The notes: generated from the letters alone by a model not told the origin. DNA of 64,000 bases from Corynebacterium sp. MSK041 (GCF_030232265.1 NZ_JASPJK010000008.1:35416-99415); one strand, 5' to 3'. Positions 28,255 to 37,179 are shown, counted from the first letter of the stretch. Numbers and translations are program-made.

Positions 28255-28518
28255 TTAGGAGCTGGATGCTGCGATGGTGCCGGCGGTGAGAACGCCAGTT
28301 ACAGCAAGGAGGCTCAGGATGCTCGGAATGAGACCAACTGCAGACAGGGCTGCGGGGACGAGCAGTGCGTTCGGGCCCTGCGGACCACCGATCTTGCGCA
28401 GCTCATTCATCACCTGGTTGAGCGGCTCCGGGTAGGTCTGAGCCTGAGCGGGAGCGGTGACGCCAGCGGTGATGGCAGTAGCGGCCAGCGAAGCGGCAAT
28501 GAAACGACGAATCTTCAT
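28255..28518 (-). CDS. Small secreted peptide, paralogue of its upstream neighbour
   Basis: The 87-residue product has a Sec signal peptide (MKIRRFIAASLAATAITAG, cut after AQA near residue 26) and a mature part of about 61 residues. The mature part begins QTYPEPLNQVMNELR, an amphipathic helix, and then has one hydrophobic stretch (LVPAALSAVGLIPSILSLLAV) with almost no charge. It shares the PEPLxQV and LVPAALSA blocks with the next gene, so the two arose by duplication. AAGGAAA lies upstream of the ATG. I know no family for it. A membrane-active or pore-forming role is inference only. Confidence 0.7.
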   Translation of the reverse strand: MKIRRFIAASLAATAITAGVTAPAQAQTYPEPLNQVMNELRKIGGPQGPNALLVPAALSAVGLIPSILSLLAVTGVLTAGTIAASSS

Positions 28519-28557
28519 GTCTTATTTCCTTAAACTCTGTATTAACCGACTGGCGGC

Positions 28558-28791
28558 TTACTTCTTGATGGCTGCGTTAATGATGGACGTGATGATGCTG
28601 ATCGTCATGGACGTGGCGGACAGGGCAGCCGGCACCAGGATGAGGTTCTGAGCCTGCCAACCCGCACGTGCCTCAATCTCACGCAGAACCTGTGCCAGCG
28701 GTTCCGGAGCCGGCTGAGCGTTAGCTGCCGGAGCAGCGGCGAACACAGACGTAGCAACAAGAGCAGCTGCCGCAAAACGACGAAGCTTCAT
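28558..28791 (-). CDS. Small secreted peptide, first of a tandem pair
   Basis: The 77-residue product starts at MKLRRFAAAALVATS (GGAG 6 nt upstream) rather than at the longer frame from 28857. The signal peptide is cut after ANA near residue 25. The mature ~52 residues start QPAPEPLAQVLREIE, then LVPAALSATSMTISIITSIINAAIKK. It is 39 bp upstream of its paralogue, with one shared terminator. The palindrome CTGCG-N6-CGCAG at 28870-28885 lies in the upstream region and could be an operator. Confidence 0.7.
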   Translation of the reverse strand: MKLRRFAAAALVATSVFAAAPAANAQPAPEPLAQVLREIEARAGWQAQNLILVPAALSATSMTISIITSIINAAIKK

Positions 28792-28981
28792 AGGGGTCTC
28801 CATATCTTCGGGGAACGAATTAATGCAGTAGAGCCGGTCAGTCCCAGCAACCCCCAATATTAAAGGACTCTGCGAATTACCGCAGGATTAGCTGGCATCT
28901 TCTGCCATTGGTTTTCCTCAGTGCTCCCTTCTGGGGGTAGCTGTGCGCCCACATACGCCATGGTGTGCCCGGCTGCTCACT

Positions 28982-30901
28982 ATGTCATCTGCCAGAATGG
29001 ATCAGGTGAAGTCCTCTACGCCTGACATGCTCGATGCTATGCACGGGCTGCGCGATGCTCTCGCCGGAACCCGGCTGGATGACGCAGCTGAAGATGCTCG
29101 TGCCATTGTGAACCAGCTGGATGACTATATTCTGCCCCGGCTGGCCAATCTGGATGCGCCGCTACTAGCCGTGATCGGTGGCTCCACGGGATCCGGTAAA
29201 TCAACCCTGGTTAACGCGATATTGCGTGAACACGTGTCCAATCCGGGCGTGATCCGGCCTACTACCCGCCAGCCTGTGCTGGTGGCTCACCCGGATGACG
29301 CTGATTGGTTCAATTCGCCTCAGGTCCTTCCTGGCTTGGCACGATCCCATGGCGCAGGGGATGAACAATCCACCACGCTGCGGATTGTCCCTACCTCTAG
29401 CATCCCGGCTGGCTTAGCGCTGTTGGATGCGCCGGACTTTGACTCAATCGATGACCGGAATCGAGCGTTGGCATCACAACTGCTGGCCGCTGCAGATCTG
29501 TGGGTTTTTGTTACTACACCAGCGCGTTATGCCGATCAGCTTGTGTGGAACTTTTTGCACGATGCTGCGGGAAGAGGCATCGAAGTTGTTGTGGTGCTGA
29601 ATCGTCTTGATGAGTCTGCGGCTGCAACCGTTCCCGATGATTTGCGCCGGATGATGGATGAGGCCGGGCTGGGTGGCGCCACCGTGTTCACTGTCCCATT
29701 CGTACCTGGCTTGGGCAGCGATGGCGCTGGCACGGACGGCGAATTCCTTCGCGATGAGTTTGTTGCTGATGTGCGCGCGTATCTCACTGGTCTCGCTGAA
29801 GATTCTGTCGCGCGCCGCGCAGTGGCTGGAAAAACTGTCGCGGGAGCAATCATCGGGGCCCTTTCGCGTATCGACGCTGTGGTGGAGGCCCGTTCCCGCC
29901 AAGAAGCCTTCGCCGGCCAACTCAATACCGCGATTGATGAGCAGTATTCGGCCGCACATGCCCATGTCATCGATGCCACGTCCGATGGCAAGCTGCTACG
30001 CACCGAGGTGATGAACCGCTGGCAGGACGTGGTGGGTACCTCCGATGTGACCCGCGGATTCGAACGCTGGTTTTCCAACGCCATGGATAAGGTTGGCAGC
30101 TTCTTCAGTGGCGAGCCTGCCCCGTTGCGCGAGGTGGAAACAGAACTGGAATCTGGCTTACATGCTGTCATCGTTGATGCCGCCGATACCGCGGCCGCCC
30201 GTTCATGGGCCCACATCGGCGCAGTTGCCCCAGATCTTCGCGCTGCCGCTGATCCGGCTCTGGCACGTTCGAGCGAGGATATTGATGCCCAAGCGGCGGC
30301 ACTCGTGAGGGAATGGCAGGCTGCGTTGCTCGCTCACATCCAGGAAACCGCTGGGGCGAAGCGGCAGCGTGCCCGCGCCATGTCTTTTGGTTTAAATGTC
30401 CTCACCGTGGCACTCATGCTCGTCGTGTTTGCTTCCACGGCGGGGATCACGGGCTCTGAAGTTGCCATCGCTGGTGGGTCAGCGGTGCTTGGCCAGAAGC
30501 TGTTGGAAACAATCTTCGGTGAAGACACGGTGCGTCGCATGGCCACTGATGCCCGCAATGATTTGAATGAGCGCCTCTACACGCTCCTGCAACGCGAACG
30601 CGCGCGCTTCTACCCCGTCACTGATCCCTTGGTTGAAGGCACTCCAGCAGGCGAGCTACAGGAAGCAGTCAGTACTGCCCGCACCGCCGTTGCCGGGCGG
30701 TTCCCTGAATTGGCCGGGACAACCAACGTCGCCTCGCGCGCGCTGGCCCCTGCTACTCAGGATGACCAAGACAGTGGAGGCACCACGGATCTAGCGGCAT
30801 CCGCGCAACGTGGACCCTTGCGTGATCTGTTCACTCAACTCCGTGGCGGTTTCCAGCGCCCCGCGCAACAAGCGGAAGGAGAATCCGGTGGCACTGTTTA
30901 A
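28982..30901 (+). CDS. Dynamin-like GTPase, first of an overlapping pair
   Basis: This is a large GTPase of about 639 residues with G1 GGSTGSGKST, switch II DAPDFDS and G4 NRLD. A long helical region follows, then a hydrophobic stretch (LNVLTVALMLVVFASTAGI) near residue 485, and a low-complexity C-terminus. Size, P-loop type and the membrane segment fit bacterial dynamin-like proteins, which work in pairs on membranes. That class is inference. The start is uncertain: an ATG at 28982, an ATG at 28997, or a GTG at 28943 with GGGGG upstream. Its end overlaps the next GTPase gene by 14 bp. Confidence 0.78.
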   Translation: MSSARMDQVKSSTPDMLDAMHGLRDALAGTRLDDAAEDARAIVNQLDDYILPRLANLDAPLLAVIGGSTGSGKSTLVNAILREHVSNPGVIRPTTRQPVLVAHPDDADWFNSPQVLPGLARSHGAGDEQSTTLRIVPTSSIPAGLALLDAPDFDSIDDRNRALASQLLAAADLWVFVTTPARYADQLVWNFLHDAAGRGIEVVVVLNRLDESAAATVPDDLRRMMDEAGLGGATVFTVPFVPGLGSDGAGTDGEFLRDEFVADVRAYLTGLAEDSVARRAVAGKTVAGAIIGALSRIDAVVEARSRQEAFAGQLNTAIDEQYSAAHAHVIDATSDGKLLRTEVMNRWQDVVGTSDVTRGFERWFSNAMDKVGSFFSGEPAPLREVETELESGLHAVIVDAADTAAARSWAHIGAVAPDLRAAADPALARSSEDIDAQAAALVREWQAALLAHIQETAGAKRQRARAMSFGLNVLTVALMLVVFASTAGITGSEVAIAGGSAVLGQKLLETIFGEDTVRRMATDARNDLNERLYTLLQRERARFYPVTDPLVEGTPAGELQEAVSTARTAVAGRFPELAGTTNVASRALAPATQDDQDSGGTTDLAASAQRGPLRDLFTQLRGGFQRPAQQAEGESGGTV

Positions 30902-32489
30902 ACGCACCGCGCCGCTTGGTGAGCGCCTTACGGCTTTAAAAGATGCCGCCGAGATTGGTGCACCGTACCTCTCGCCTGCGCAAAGGGAACGGTTAGAAAA
31001 CGTGGCACGCGCGGGGGCAGAACGTCGCGCCCTGTCGGCAGAGCACACTGTTGTTGGTTTCTTCGGGGCAACGGGTTCCGGTAAGACATCGCTGTTCAAC
31101 GCGGTTGTTGGGGAAGATTTAGGCAAGGCTGCTGCACGCCGCCCAACGACCTCCTCGCCGCTCGCAGCGGTCTGGGAACCTGCTGGTTCAGAGGAACTGC
31201 TCGACTGGCTTGAGGTGGAAGACCGTCGGACACGCCCCGGTGAATTCGCTCCTGGTGCTGGGCCATTGATCTTGTTGGACCTCCCAGATTTCGACTCGGT
31301 AGAACTATCCAACCGGGAGATTGCCACCCGTCTTGCAGGTCAAGTGGATGTTCTCGTGTGGGTCTCCGACCCAGAGAAGTATGCCGACAGTGTCATCCAT
31401 GAACAGTTCATCCAACCGCATGCCAACCACTCTGCAGTTACCCTTGCTGTTCTGAATAAATCAGACCTGCTGGATTCTGGGGATGTGCCCACCGTTGCAC
31501 AGTCTTATGCGCAGCTGCTTCGCTCTGATGGCCTCACACATGTCTCTGTTCTGCCTACATCGACGCTCACCGGTGCAGGTATTGGTGATGTTCGAGCGGC
31601 CATTGCCCGCGTCGCCCGTGCTCACTCGGCGCAATCCGCCCGAATCGAGGCAGACATTGTGTCCGTCACCGATGAATTTGCCCACGGCACCAAGACAAGC
31701 GCCCCGGATAAACGCGCAAAACGCGAGCTAGACAAGGCCTTGAGCCACGCTGTGGGAGCAGACCGTCTGGCCAACACCACTGCGGCTGCGTACCGCAAGA
31801 GGCTTTTTCAGCGCACCGGCTGGCCCGTTGTTTCCTGGATGGCACGCTTCCGGCCTGACCCCTTAAAACGGCTGGGGCTGCGCGAAGAACCAGATAGTGT
31901 TGGTGTTCATCGCTCATCCCTGCCTGAGTTGGACGCTGCTTCAAAGGCTGTGGCCAACAAGGGTGTCCGCGAGTATGCGGCCACGATTGCGGAAGGTTTG
32001 CCACCCCAGTGGGCTGGAGCCGTGTTCGACCGTGCTGATGACGTGGCTGTGAGTGTTCCGGCCGAACTCGATGTTGCTGTGACGCGGACAAAGCTCCCGG
32101 CGGAACCCTCAAAGGCGTGGCGCGTGCTCACCTTCATTCAATGGCTTGCCTTTGTCGCAGCGCTCGTTGGCGCGCTGTGGTATCTCATCGTGGCGCTCGT
32201 ACCGGGAATTCTCACCCCACTTCTAGGCGAAGATCTTGTGCCGGACGTCGAGGGATGGCCCATCCCCACGCTGCTCATCATGGTGGGAATCCTCACTGGC
32301 GTGGTCATCGGGTTGATGTCTGCGGGTGTTGGAGGGATCGTCGGTAGCAATATCAAGCGGCGTACGCGCACAGCGCTCCGCAAAGAAATTGCTGCGATGT
32401 CGGAGACAACCGTTGTCGCGCCGTTAGCGGAGATCCGGGATGACTACGTGCGTTTTACCGAATACATCGCCGTCGCCGCGGGCACGTAA
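30888..32489 (+). CDS. Dynamin-like GTPase, second of an overlapping pair
   Basis: The GTG start has AAGGAG 6 nt upstream and lies inside the preceding gene, so the two are translationally coupled. The 533-residue protein has G1 GATGSGKTS, switch II DLPDFDS and G4 NKSD. Near the C-terminus are two strong hydrophobic hairpins (FIQWLAFVAALVGALWYLI, then LLIMVGILTGVVIGLMSAG). It shares domain order with its partner, so both probably descend from one duplication. Paired GTPases of this kind in actinobacteria (for example IniA/IniC) protect or remodel the membrane; a similar job here is inferred. Confidence 0.78.
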   Translation: MALFKRTAPLGERLTALKDAAEIGAPYLSPAQRERLENVARAGAERRALSAEHTVVGFFGATGSGKTSLFNAVVGEDLGKAAARRPTTSSPLAAVWEPAGSEELLDWLEVEDRRTRPGEFAPGAGPLILLDLPDFDSVELSNREIATRLAGQVDVLVWVSDPEKYADSVIHEQFIQPHANHSAVTLAVLNKSDLLDSGDVPTVAQSYAQLLRSDGLTHVSVLPTSTLTGAGIGDVRAAIARVARAHSAQSARIEADIVSVTDEFAHGTKTSAPDKRAKRELDKALSHAVGADRLANTTAAAYRKRLFQRTGWPVVSWMARFRPDPLKRLGLREEPDSVGVHRSSLPELDAASKAVANKGVREYAATIAEGLPPQWAGAVFDRADDVAVSVPAELDVAVTRTKLPAEPSKAWRVLTFIQWLAFVAALVGALWYLIVALVPGILTPLLGEDLVPDVEGWPIPTLLIMVGILTGVVIGLMSAGVGGIVGSNIKRRTRTALRKEIAAMSETTVVAPLAEIRDDYVRFTEYIAVAAGT

Positions 32490-32507
32490 GCCCACGCATC
32501 AGGTGCA

Positions 32508-33383
32508 CTACTCTCCCACGATTGTCCGCTCGATTTCGCCTTCAGGTCCGTTGACTATCAGGTTGGCAGCTTTGCCGTCGACGGATTGAGACAGGATCTT
32601 TTTGATCGGATCTAGCTCCGCGGGATCGTATTCGCCGTCGGTGTAGAAGTACCACACGCTCAGCAGGCCGGTATTGCCCGTCTCATACAGGTAAAGGTTA
32701 CTTGCGGCATCAACGCGTTCTGCCTGTTCAACGAATGCGTTCACGCTCCCACTGTCTGGTGAAAGCTTAAGGCTCGGGGCGAGATCACCCCAGCCAGGTA
32801 CGCCGTCCAGCCGCGCGGGCTTGTGCAGCGGAAAACCGCGCAGGTTAAATATGCCTCCCCCGTGCGCGTCAAGATGCTCCCACGCACGGTCACGAAATTC
32901 ACGTGCCGCGCCATCGCTTATCGACGTCTCCCTCAACACCACCACACTCAGTTCCCCATCCGGGCTCGAAGCCGAGATGGAGACCTCTGCCACCTCGGGT
33001 GCTGCAAACGGCGCCAATTGCTCTCCAGATTGTGCTCCGAATTCCGCGGTTGGGAACGGGCCCTGCCATTTGAAAGCCGTTCCATCCAGATCCGCGTGCA
33101 CATGCGAAGTCATCTCCTGATTGAGTTCCTCCCCCTTTTCATGCAGCGTGGCCAAGGCAGCCACGAACTCGGGGGCATCGTGCACATTCACGGAACCACT
33201 CACCGAGATCGTGCTCGATGGAATGCCGCCCGCAATCACCGAAGAGAACGTCAGCCCCTCAAACACCGGGTCCGTGGCAGCCCACTGTGCCAACGCCTCC
33301 TGCTCATCTGCAGTCGGGTCCACACAGCCAGAAAGCGCTAGAACAACTGCACCAACAACGCCAGCAATGACTTTCCGCATCAT
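32508..33383 (-). CDS. Lipoprotein, member of a three-paralogue family
   Basis: The 291-residue protein has a lipobox (LALSGC) after a short basic start. AGGATGG about 5 nt upstream supports this ATG among several. The mature part shares layout with the two lipoproteins further upstream: an ADEQEALAQWAATDPVF-type opening, an IAGGIPSSTISV strand, and a closing WYFYTDGEYD block. The function is unknown. It is separated from the methyltransferase gene by about 130 bp and is the most diverged of the three. It contains GCTTATCGACG at 32916-32926. Confidence 0.75.
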   Translation of the reverse strand: MMRKVIAGVVGAVVLALSGCVDPTADEQEALAQWAATDPVFEGLTFSSVIAGGIPSSTISVSGSVNVHDAPEFVAALATLHEKGEELNQEMTSHVHADLDGTAFKWQGPFPTAEFGAQSGEQLAPFAAPEVAEVSISASSPDGELSVVVLRETSISDGAAREFRDRAWEHLDAHGGGIFNLRGFPLHKPARLDGVPGWGDLAPSLKLSPDSGSVNAFVEQAERVDAASNLYLYETGNTGLLSVWYFYTDGEYDPAELDPIKKILSQSVDGKAANLIVNGPEGEIERTIVGE

Positions 33384-33512
33384 GCCCACCATCCTAAAAG
33401 ACAGAACTGCCGGACCTCCACACCCTGAACTGCCCCTATTCGTTGCACCGGCAGGCCAATCCGGCTCCTGGGGAGCAGTCTTTTACTCGGGCTACTCAGC
33501 GTTTCCCAGCCA

Positions 33513-34187
33513 TTAACCAGTTTTTCCACGCTGGAACACAAGCAGAGCATCGCGAGTGATGTCGTGCGGATACTCGTCCCACTCGATGTCGGTAACGCTT
33601 ACCTGCTCGAGGTGTTCGGCGAGTAGGGCGGCGCAGTCGTCGATAAGCGGGGTGAGTGCACCGGCATGGTGGATGTTGCCAACATTCCACACCACGTGAC
33701 CGCCGGGACGTACGAGGCGTGAGCATTGACGCGCCACGGCGTTGAGCTGAGCGAGGTAGCGCTGATAGTCCCCACTTCCCCGTTCATAGGCTTCGAGCGG
33801 ATCTGTATCCGTCTCCGTTGCGGCCATATAGGGCGGGGAAGTAAGAATCAGGTCGACAGCGGGGCGCAGCTCCGCGGAAGCTAGCTGCGGCAGGGTGCGG
33901 CGCGCGTCACCGGTGACGATACTTGCTTCTGGCACGGCTGCCTGGATCTGGGCCACGCGATCTGGGAGGAGCTCAATGCCGGCTGCGCGGCGGCCGAGCG
34001 TTACGGCGCGGGACAGCGTCGTGCCAAATCCAGCGAAGGGGTCGAATACCAGATCACCCGACGCTGAGTACGTGTTAATTACGTGGTCCACGATGGCGGT
34101 GCACATGTGCACGTCCTCATCCGCACCGGCAGGACGGTCCGCGTGGAATTGGGTGAGAGTCGCCCGTAACCGCTGGGAAAGCGCCAT
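33513..34187 (-). CDS. Stand-alone DNA methyltransferase (N6-adenine or N4-cytosine)
   Basis: The 224-residue enzyme has the AdoMet-binding motif DPFAGFGTT and the catalytic motif TSPPYM. The catalytic motif follows a helical start, but DPFAGFGTT comes before TSPPY in the chain. The SPPY form is common in N4-cytosine enzymes but also seen in N6-adenine ones, so the base is undecided. The ATG at 34187 begins 10 bp after the upstream lipoprotein stop, so the gene is coupled; a longer frame runs to 34322. No restriction endonuclease gene is near, so it may be an orphan. It contains CGTCGATAAGC at 33639-33649. Confidence 0.82.
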   Translation of the reverse strand: MALSQRLRATLTQFHADRPAGADEDVHMCTAIVDHVINTYSASGDLVFDPFAGFGTTLSRAVTLGRRAAGIELLPDRVAQIQAAVPEASIVTGDARRTLPQLASAELRPAVDLILTSPPYMAATETDTDPLEAYERGSGDYQRYLAQLNAVARQCSRLVRPGGHVVWNVGNIHHAGALTPLIDDCAALLAEHLEQVSVTDIEWDEYPHDITRDALLVFQRGKTG

Positions 34188-34197
34188 ATCGAGCAGT

Positions 34198-35154
34198 TTA
34201 ATCAGCGAAAAGTTGAACCATGCGGTCACCCCATGGCCCGGTGTCCTCAGGCTGTTCGTCCATTGGTGCCCCAACAATTGCCTCGCCCAGGCGGCCGTCC
34301 GGCCCCTTGATTTGCACCCCAACGGGGGCGCCGGCTGCTGAGCTGGAAAGCACGGACTTCAGCTGCTTCATCGCTGCCTCGTCATAATCCCCCTCGGTGT
34401 AAAACTCCCAGTGGTAGAAACCTTCAAAGCTCCAAACGGATCGCACCGCATAGGGGGTTGCGGCATCCACCTTGTCCGCGAAAGCAGCTGTGGCGGCATA
34501 GCCTCGGGGGAACTCTGAAAGGCGAAGCACCGGCGAGATGCGCCTGGAGGGTCCTTCCTCTTCAGAAAGTGTGGGACGCGCCAGCGGGAACCCAACCAGT
34601 TCGATGCTGCCGGTCGGTTGCACGACGTCCAGGTGGCGGAGCACCGTGTCACGGTAGGCATGCGCGTCCTCGTCGCTGGTCTCACGATCACGATAAACCT
34701 CGGCCCGCAAGCCGCGTGAGAAATCGTCCATCAAAACCGTGCGTATCTCGGGCGCTGCGAACGGCTCGAAAACCGCGGTTAGTTCCTTATCCCGGCCCGG
34801 CTCCCAATTGCGGCCTTTCCAGGTAAACGGGGTGCCCTCGATGTCGGCGTTGACGTTCAGATCCAACCCGAGACGATCTCCGTCAGGCATCTCAGCCAGC
34901 CTGGCGTAGAGCTGATCCAAAGCGGAAAAGAACTCAGCCACACTGCCCACATGCACGTCGCCGACCACGTCAATGTTGTTGGTCGGGATACCGCCTGCCA
35001 GGGCAGCTGAAAACTTCACATCGACGAGCGCGGGTTGAGTAGCTGCCCACTGCGAAAGTTCCGGGGCGAGTTCACGCGTGATCTTTGATGACACACACCC
35101 AGCGAGAGCAAGGCTAGCTAACGCGGCCACGACGGCAGTGATTTTCCGGAACAT
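34198..35154 (-). CDS. Lipoprotein, paralogue of its upstream neighbour
   Basis: The start MFRKITAVVAALASL and lipobox LALAGC mark a lipoprotein of 318 residues. A longer frame to 35214 adds 20 residues without signal character. Its C-terminal third is close to that of the next gene: LRLSEFPRGY, ATAAFADKVDAA, PYAVRSVWSFE, EDYDE-like GDYDEAAMKQLK. It lies 23 bp downstream of that paralogue and 10 bp upstream of the methyltransferase, so the three are likely one transcript. No known domain was recognised. Confidence 0.75.
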   Translation of the reverse strand: MFRKITAVVAALASLALAGCVSSKITRELAPELSQWAATQPALVDVKFSAALAGGIPTNNIDVVGDVHVGSVAEFFSALDQLYARLAEMPDGDRLGLDLNVNADIEGTPFTWKGRNWEPGRDKELTAVFEPFAAPEIRTVLMDDFSRGLRAEVYRDRETSDEDAHAYRDTVLRHLDVVQPTGSIELVGFPLARPTLSEEEGPSRRISPVLRLSEFPRGYAATAAFADKVDAATPYAVRSVWSFEGFYHWEFYTEGDYDEAAMKQLKSVLSSSAAGAPVGVQIKGPDGRLGEAIVGAPMDEQPEDTGPWGDRMVQLFAD

Positions 35155-35177
35155 GACAGCCAGTGTAGGGGTGGGCT

Positions 35178-36134
35178 TCAGCCAAAAAACACTCGCTCCA
35201 TGTCCTCCTGCCACTTCCCAGGATGTTTAGGAAGCTTCTCTGGCGTTGGGCTCGTATCCACAGTGCCCAGAATCCTCTTGCTGCTTATGATCTCGACTTT
35301 GATGGGGCTACCGGCTTCCGGCTGTGAGAGCAACTCCTTGAGCTGCTTCATCACTTCTTCGTCGTACTCATCCTCGGTGAAAAACCTCCATGAATACGAA
35401 ATCTCATTACTCCACACACTTCGCACCGCATAGGGGATTGCAGCGTCTACTTTCTCCGCGAAAGCTGCTGTGGCTACATACCCCTGGGGGAACCCCGAGA
35501 GACGAAGCGACGGAGAAGCAGCCCCACCATCTGGCTCGGTGGGGTGCAGCAGTGGGAATCCAAACAAATCGATTAGTTCCGTGGCCTTCGTGTCGTCTAA
35601 GTAGTGGAACACCCTGTCACGGTATGCGCGCGCATCATCGTCGCTGACCTGAAAGTCCCTTTCCACTTTGACCCAGAGGACGTCGTCGTCATGCCGGACA
35701 TTCACAGTGCGAACCTCGGGGGCTGCGAAAAGGTCAAGAAGTTCTGTCAACCTCTCGCGCCACCCCGGCTCCCACCTGAACCCTTCCCACGTGAACTCCG
35801 TCCCCTGGATATCAGCCTTGACGTCGACCTTCAAGAATCGGTGTTCTCTAAACGGCAGCTCATCGAACTTAGCGTTCAGCTGATCCAAGGCAGTAGCGAA
35901 TTCGACAACGCTTGTCACATGCAGCGCGCCTTGCGCCTGAAGGGTGTCAGAAAGCGTGCTTCCGAAAAGCCCCATCTCCTTCGCCCGCGACACACTCAGA
36001 CTATCCAAGGCAGGCTGGGTGCCAACCCACTCCGCCAACTCATTGAGGCGATACTGCGCCGACCACCCACCTACACATCCACCGAGAGCGAAGGTAGACA
36101 AAACCGCAACCAAGGCGACAATCTTTCGAAACAT
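35178..36134 (-). CDS. Lipoprotein, first of the tandem paralogues
   Basis: This 318-residue lipoprotein, the same length as the next, starts MFRKIVALVAVLSTF with lipobox FALGGC. The longer frame to 36161 is less likely. Shared blocks with its neighbour include LRLSGFPQGY, VATAAFAEKVDAA and PYAVRSVW. It leads the run lipoprotein - lipoprotein - methyltransferase - lipoprotein. The rpsQ terminator lies just upstream and stops read-through from the S10 operon. Confidence 0.75.
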   Translation of the reverse strand: MFRKIVALVAVLSTFALGGCVGGWSAQYRLNELAEWVGTQPALDSLSVSRAKEMGLFGSTLSDTLQAQGALHVTSVVEFATALDQLNAKFDELPFREHRFLKVDVKADIQGTEFTWEGFRWEPGWRERLTELLDLFAAPEVRTVNVRHDDDVLWVKVERDFQVSDDDARAYRDRVFHYLDDTKATELIDLFGFPLLHPTEPDGGAASPSLRLSGFPQGYVATAAFAEKVDAAIPYAVRSVWSNEISYSWRFFTEDEYDEEVMKQLKELLSQPEAGSPIKVEIISSKRILGTVDTSPTPEKLPKHPGKWQEDMERVFFG

Positions 36135-36168
36135 AGGTGCCAGTCTAAAGAAAGGCGGCACAAAAGAC

Positions 36169-36213
36169 CCCGCCCCTGCCCCCGATCCAGAAAGGATTGG
36201 GGGCAGGGGCGGG
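36169..36213 (-). terminator. Intrinsic terminator after rpsQ
   Basis: CCCGCCCCTGCCCCC and GGGGGCAGGGGCGGG form a perfect 15-bp stem around a small ATCC/GGAT helix. The minus strand continues with TCTTTTGTG. It ends the S10 operon transcript. Confidence 0.92.
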
Positions 36214-36222
36214 TAAGAGAAT

Positions 36223-36251
36223 CGTCGATAAGCGACTTGGGCTTAACGAGC
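36223..36251. repeat. 11-mer copy with a partial inverted partner at the rpsQ stop
   Basis: CGTCGATAAGC (36223-36233) lies between the rpsQ stop and its terminator. After 7 nt, GCTTAACGAGC (36241-36251) matches the inverse copy at 8 of 11 positions, and again the stop codon of the gene is the TTA of that partner, as at rplE. Confidence 0.6.
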
Positions 36252-36527
36252 CTTCTCGATGATCTCGACGAGACGGAAGTGCTTGTCCTTAGACAGCGGA
36301 CGCGTCTCCTCGATGCGGACGAGGTCGCCGATACCAGCGGTGTTCTCCTCGTCGTGTGCCTTCACGCGCTTGGTGGTACGGACAATCTTGCCGTACAGGG
36401 CGTGGGACTTGCGGTCCTCGAGCTCGACAACGATGGTCTTGTCCATCTTGTCGGACACGACATAACCGCGACGACGCTTCTGCAGACCCTTTTCCTTCGG
36501 GGCCTGTGCGGTGGTGTTGTCAGCCAT
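36243..36527 (-). CDS. rpsQ: 30S ribosomal protein S17
   Basis: S17 is a primary 16S rRNA binder. The 94-residue protein has an N-terminal extension of about ten residues, then [25 protein letters not shown] and the [20 protein letters not shown] ending. It overlaps the rpmC stop by one base. It is last in this S10 operon; rplN, the usual next gene, has been displaced. Confidence 0.98.
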   Translation of the reverse strand: MADNTTAQAPKEKGLQKRRRGYVVSDKMDKTIVVELEDRKSHALYGKIVRTTKRVKAHDEENTAGIGDLVRIEETRPLSKDKHFRLVEIIEKAR

Positions 36528-36763
36528 TAGTTCGCTCCTTCAGCACCAGGGACGGTGGACAGACCAAGTTCACGCTCGCGCAGCACGGTGTAGATGCGTG
36601 CGATGTCGCGCTTGACCGCCGAAATACGACGGTTGTTGGTCAGCTGCCCAGTGGCCAGCTGGAAGCGCAGGTTGAACAGCTCTTCCTTAGCCGCGGACAG
36701 ACGATCGTTGAGCTCGGAATCATTCAGCTCACGGAACTCGTGTGCGGGGGTTCCAACTGCCAT
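36527..36763 (-). CDS. rpmC: 50S ribosomal protein L29
   Basis: L29 lies at the exit tunnel. The 78-residue protein has [32 protein letters not shown] and the following [14 protein letters not shown]. It overlaps both neighbours (rplP and rpsQ) by one base, as is usual in this operon. Confidence 0.98.
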   Translation of the reverse strand: MAVGTPAHEFRELNDSELNDRLSAAKEELFNLRFQLATGQLTNNRRISAVKRDIARIYTVLRERELGLSTVPGAEGAN

Positions 36764-37179
36764 TAGAACAGGTCCTCCTTCGAGATAACGCGGGTCTTGC
36801 AGGGAAGCTTCGCGCCTGCACGGCGGAGAGCTTCCTGAGCCACTGCCTCGTTCGGGTAGGACATCTCAAACAGGATGCGGCCAGGCTTAACGTTGGCCAC
36901 CCACTTCTCCACCGGGCCCTTACCGGAACCCATACGCACGCCGAGCGGCTTCTGGGTCAACGGACGGTCCGGGAAGATGTTGATCCACACCTTGCCACCA
37001 CGCTTGACGTGGCGGTTGATGGCAATACGAGCGGACTCGATCTGGCGGTTGGTGATGTACGCCGGCTCGAGAGCCTGCAGAGCGTAGTCACCAAAGTTGA
37101 TGGTATTGCCGCCCTTGGACACGCCGGAACGGCCCGGACGGTGCTGACGACGGAACTTAACGCGCTTAGGGATAAGCAT
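36763..37179 (-). CDS. rplP: 50S ribosomal protein L16
   Basis: L16 shapes the A-site tRNA region of the large subunit. The 138-residue protein starts [15 protein letters not shown] and has [21 protein letters not shown]. It lies 5 bp after rpsC and overlaps rpmC by one base. Confidence 0.98.
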   Translation of the reverse strand: MLIPKRVKFRRQHRPGRSGVSKGGNTINFGDYALQALEPAYITNRQIESARIAINRHVKRGGKVWINIFPDRPLTQKPLGVRMGSGKGPVEKWVANVKPGRILFEMSYPNEAVAQEALRRAGAKLPCKTRVISKEDLF

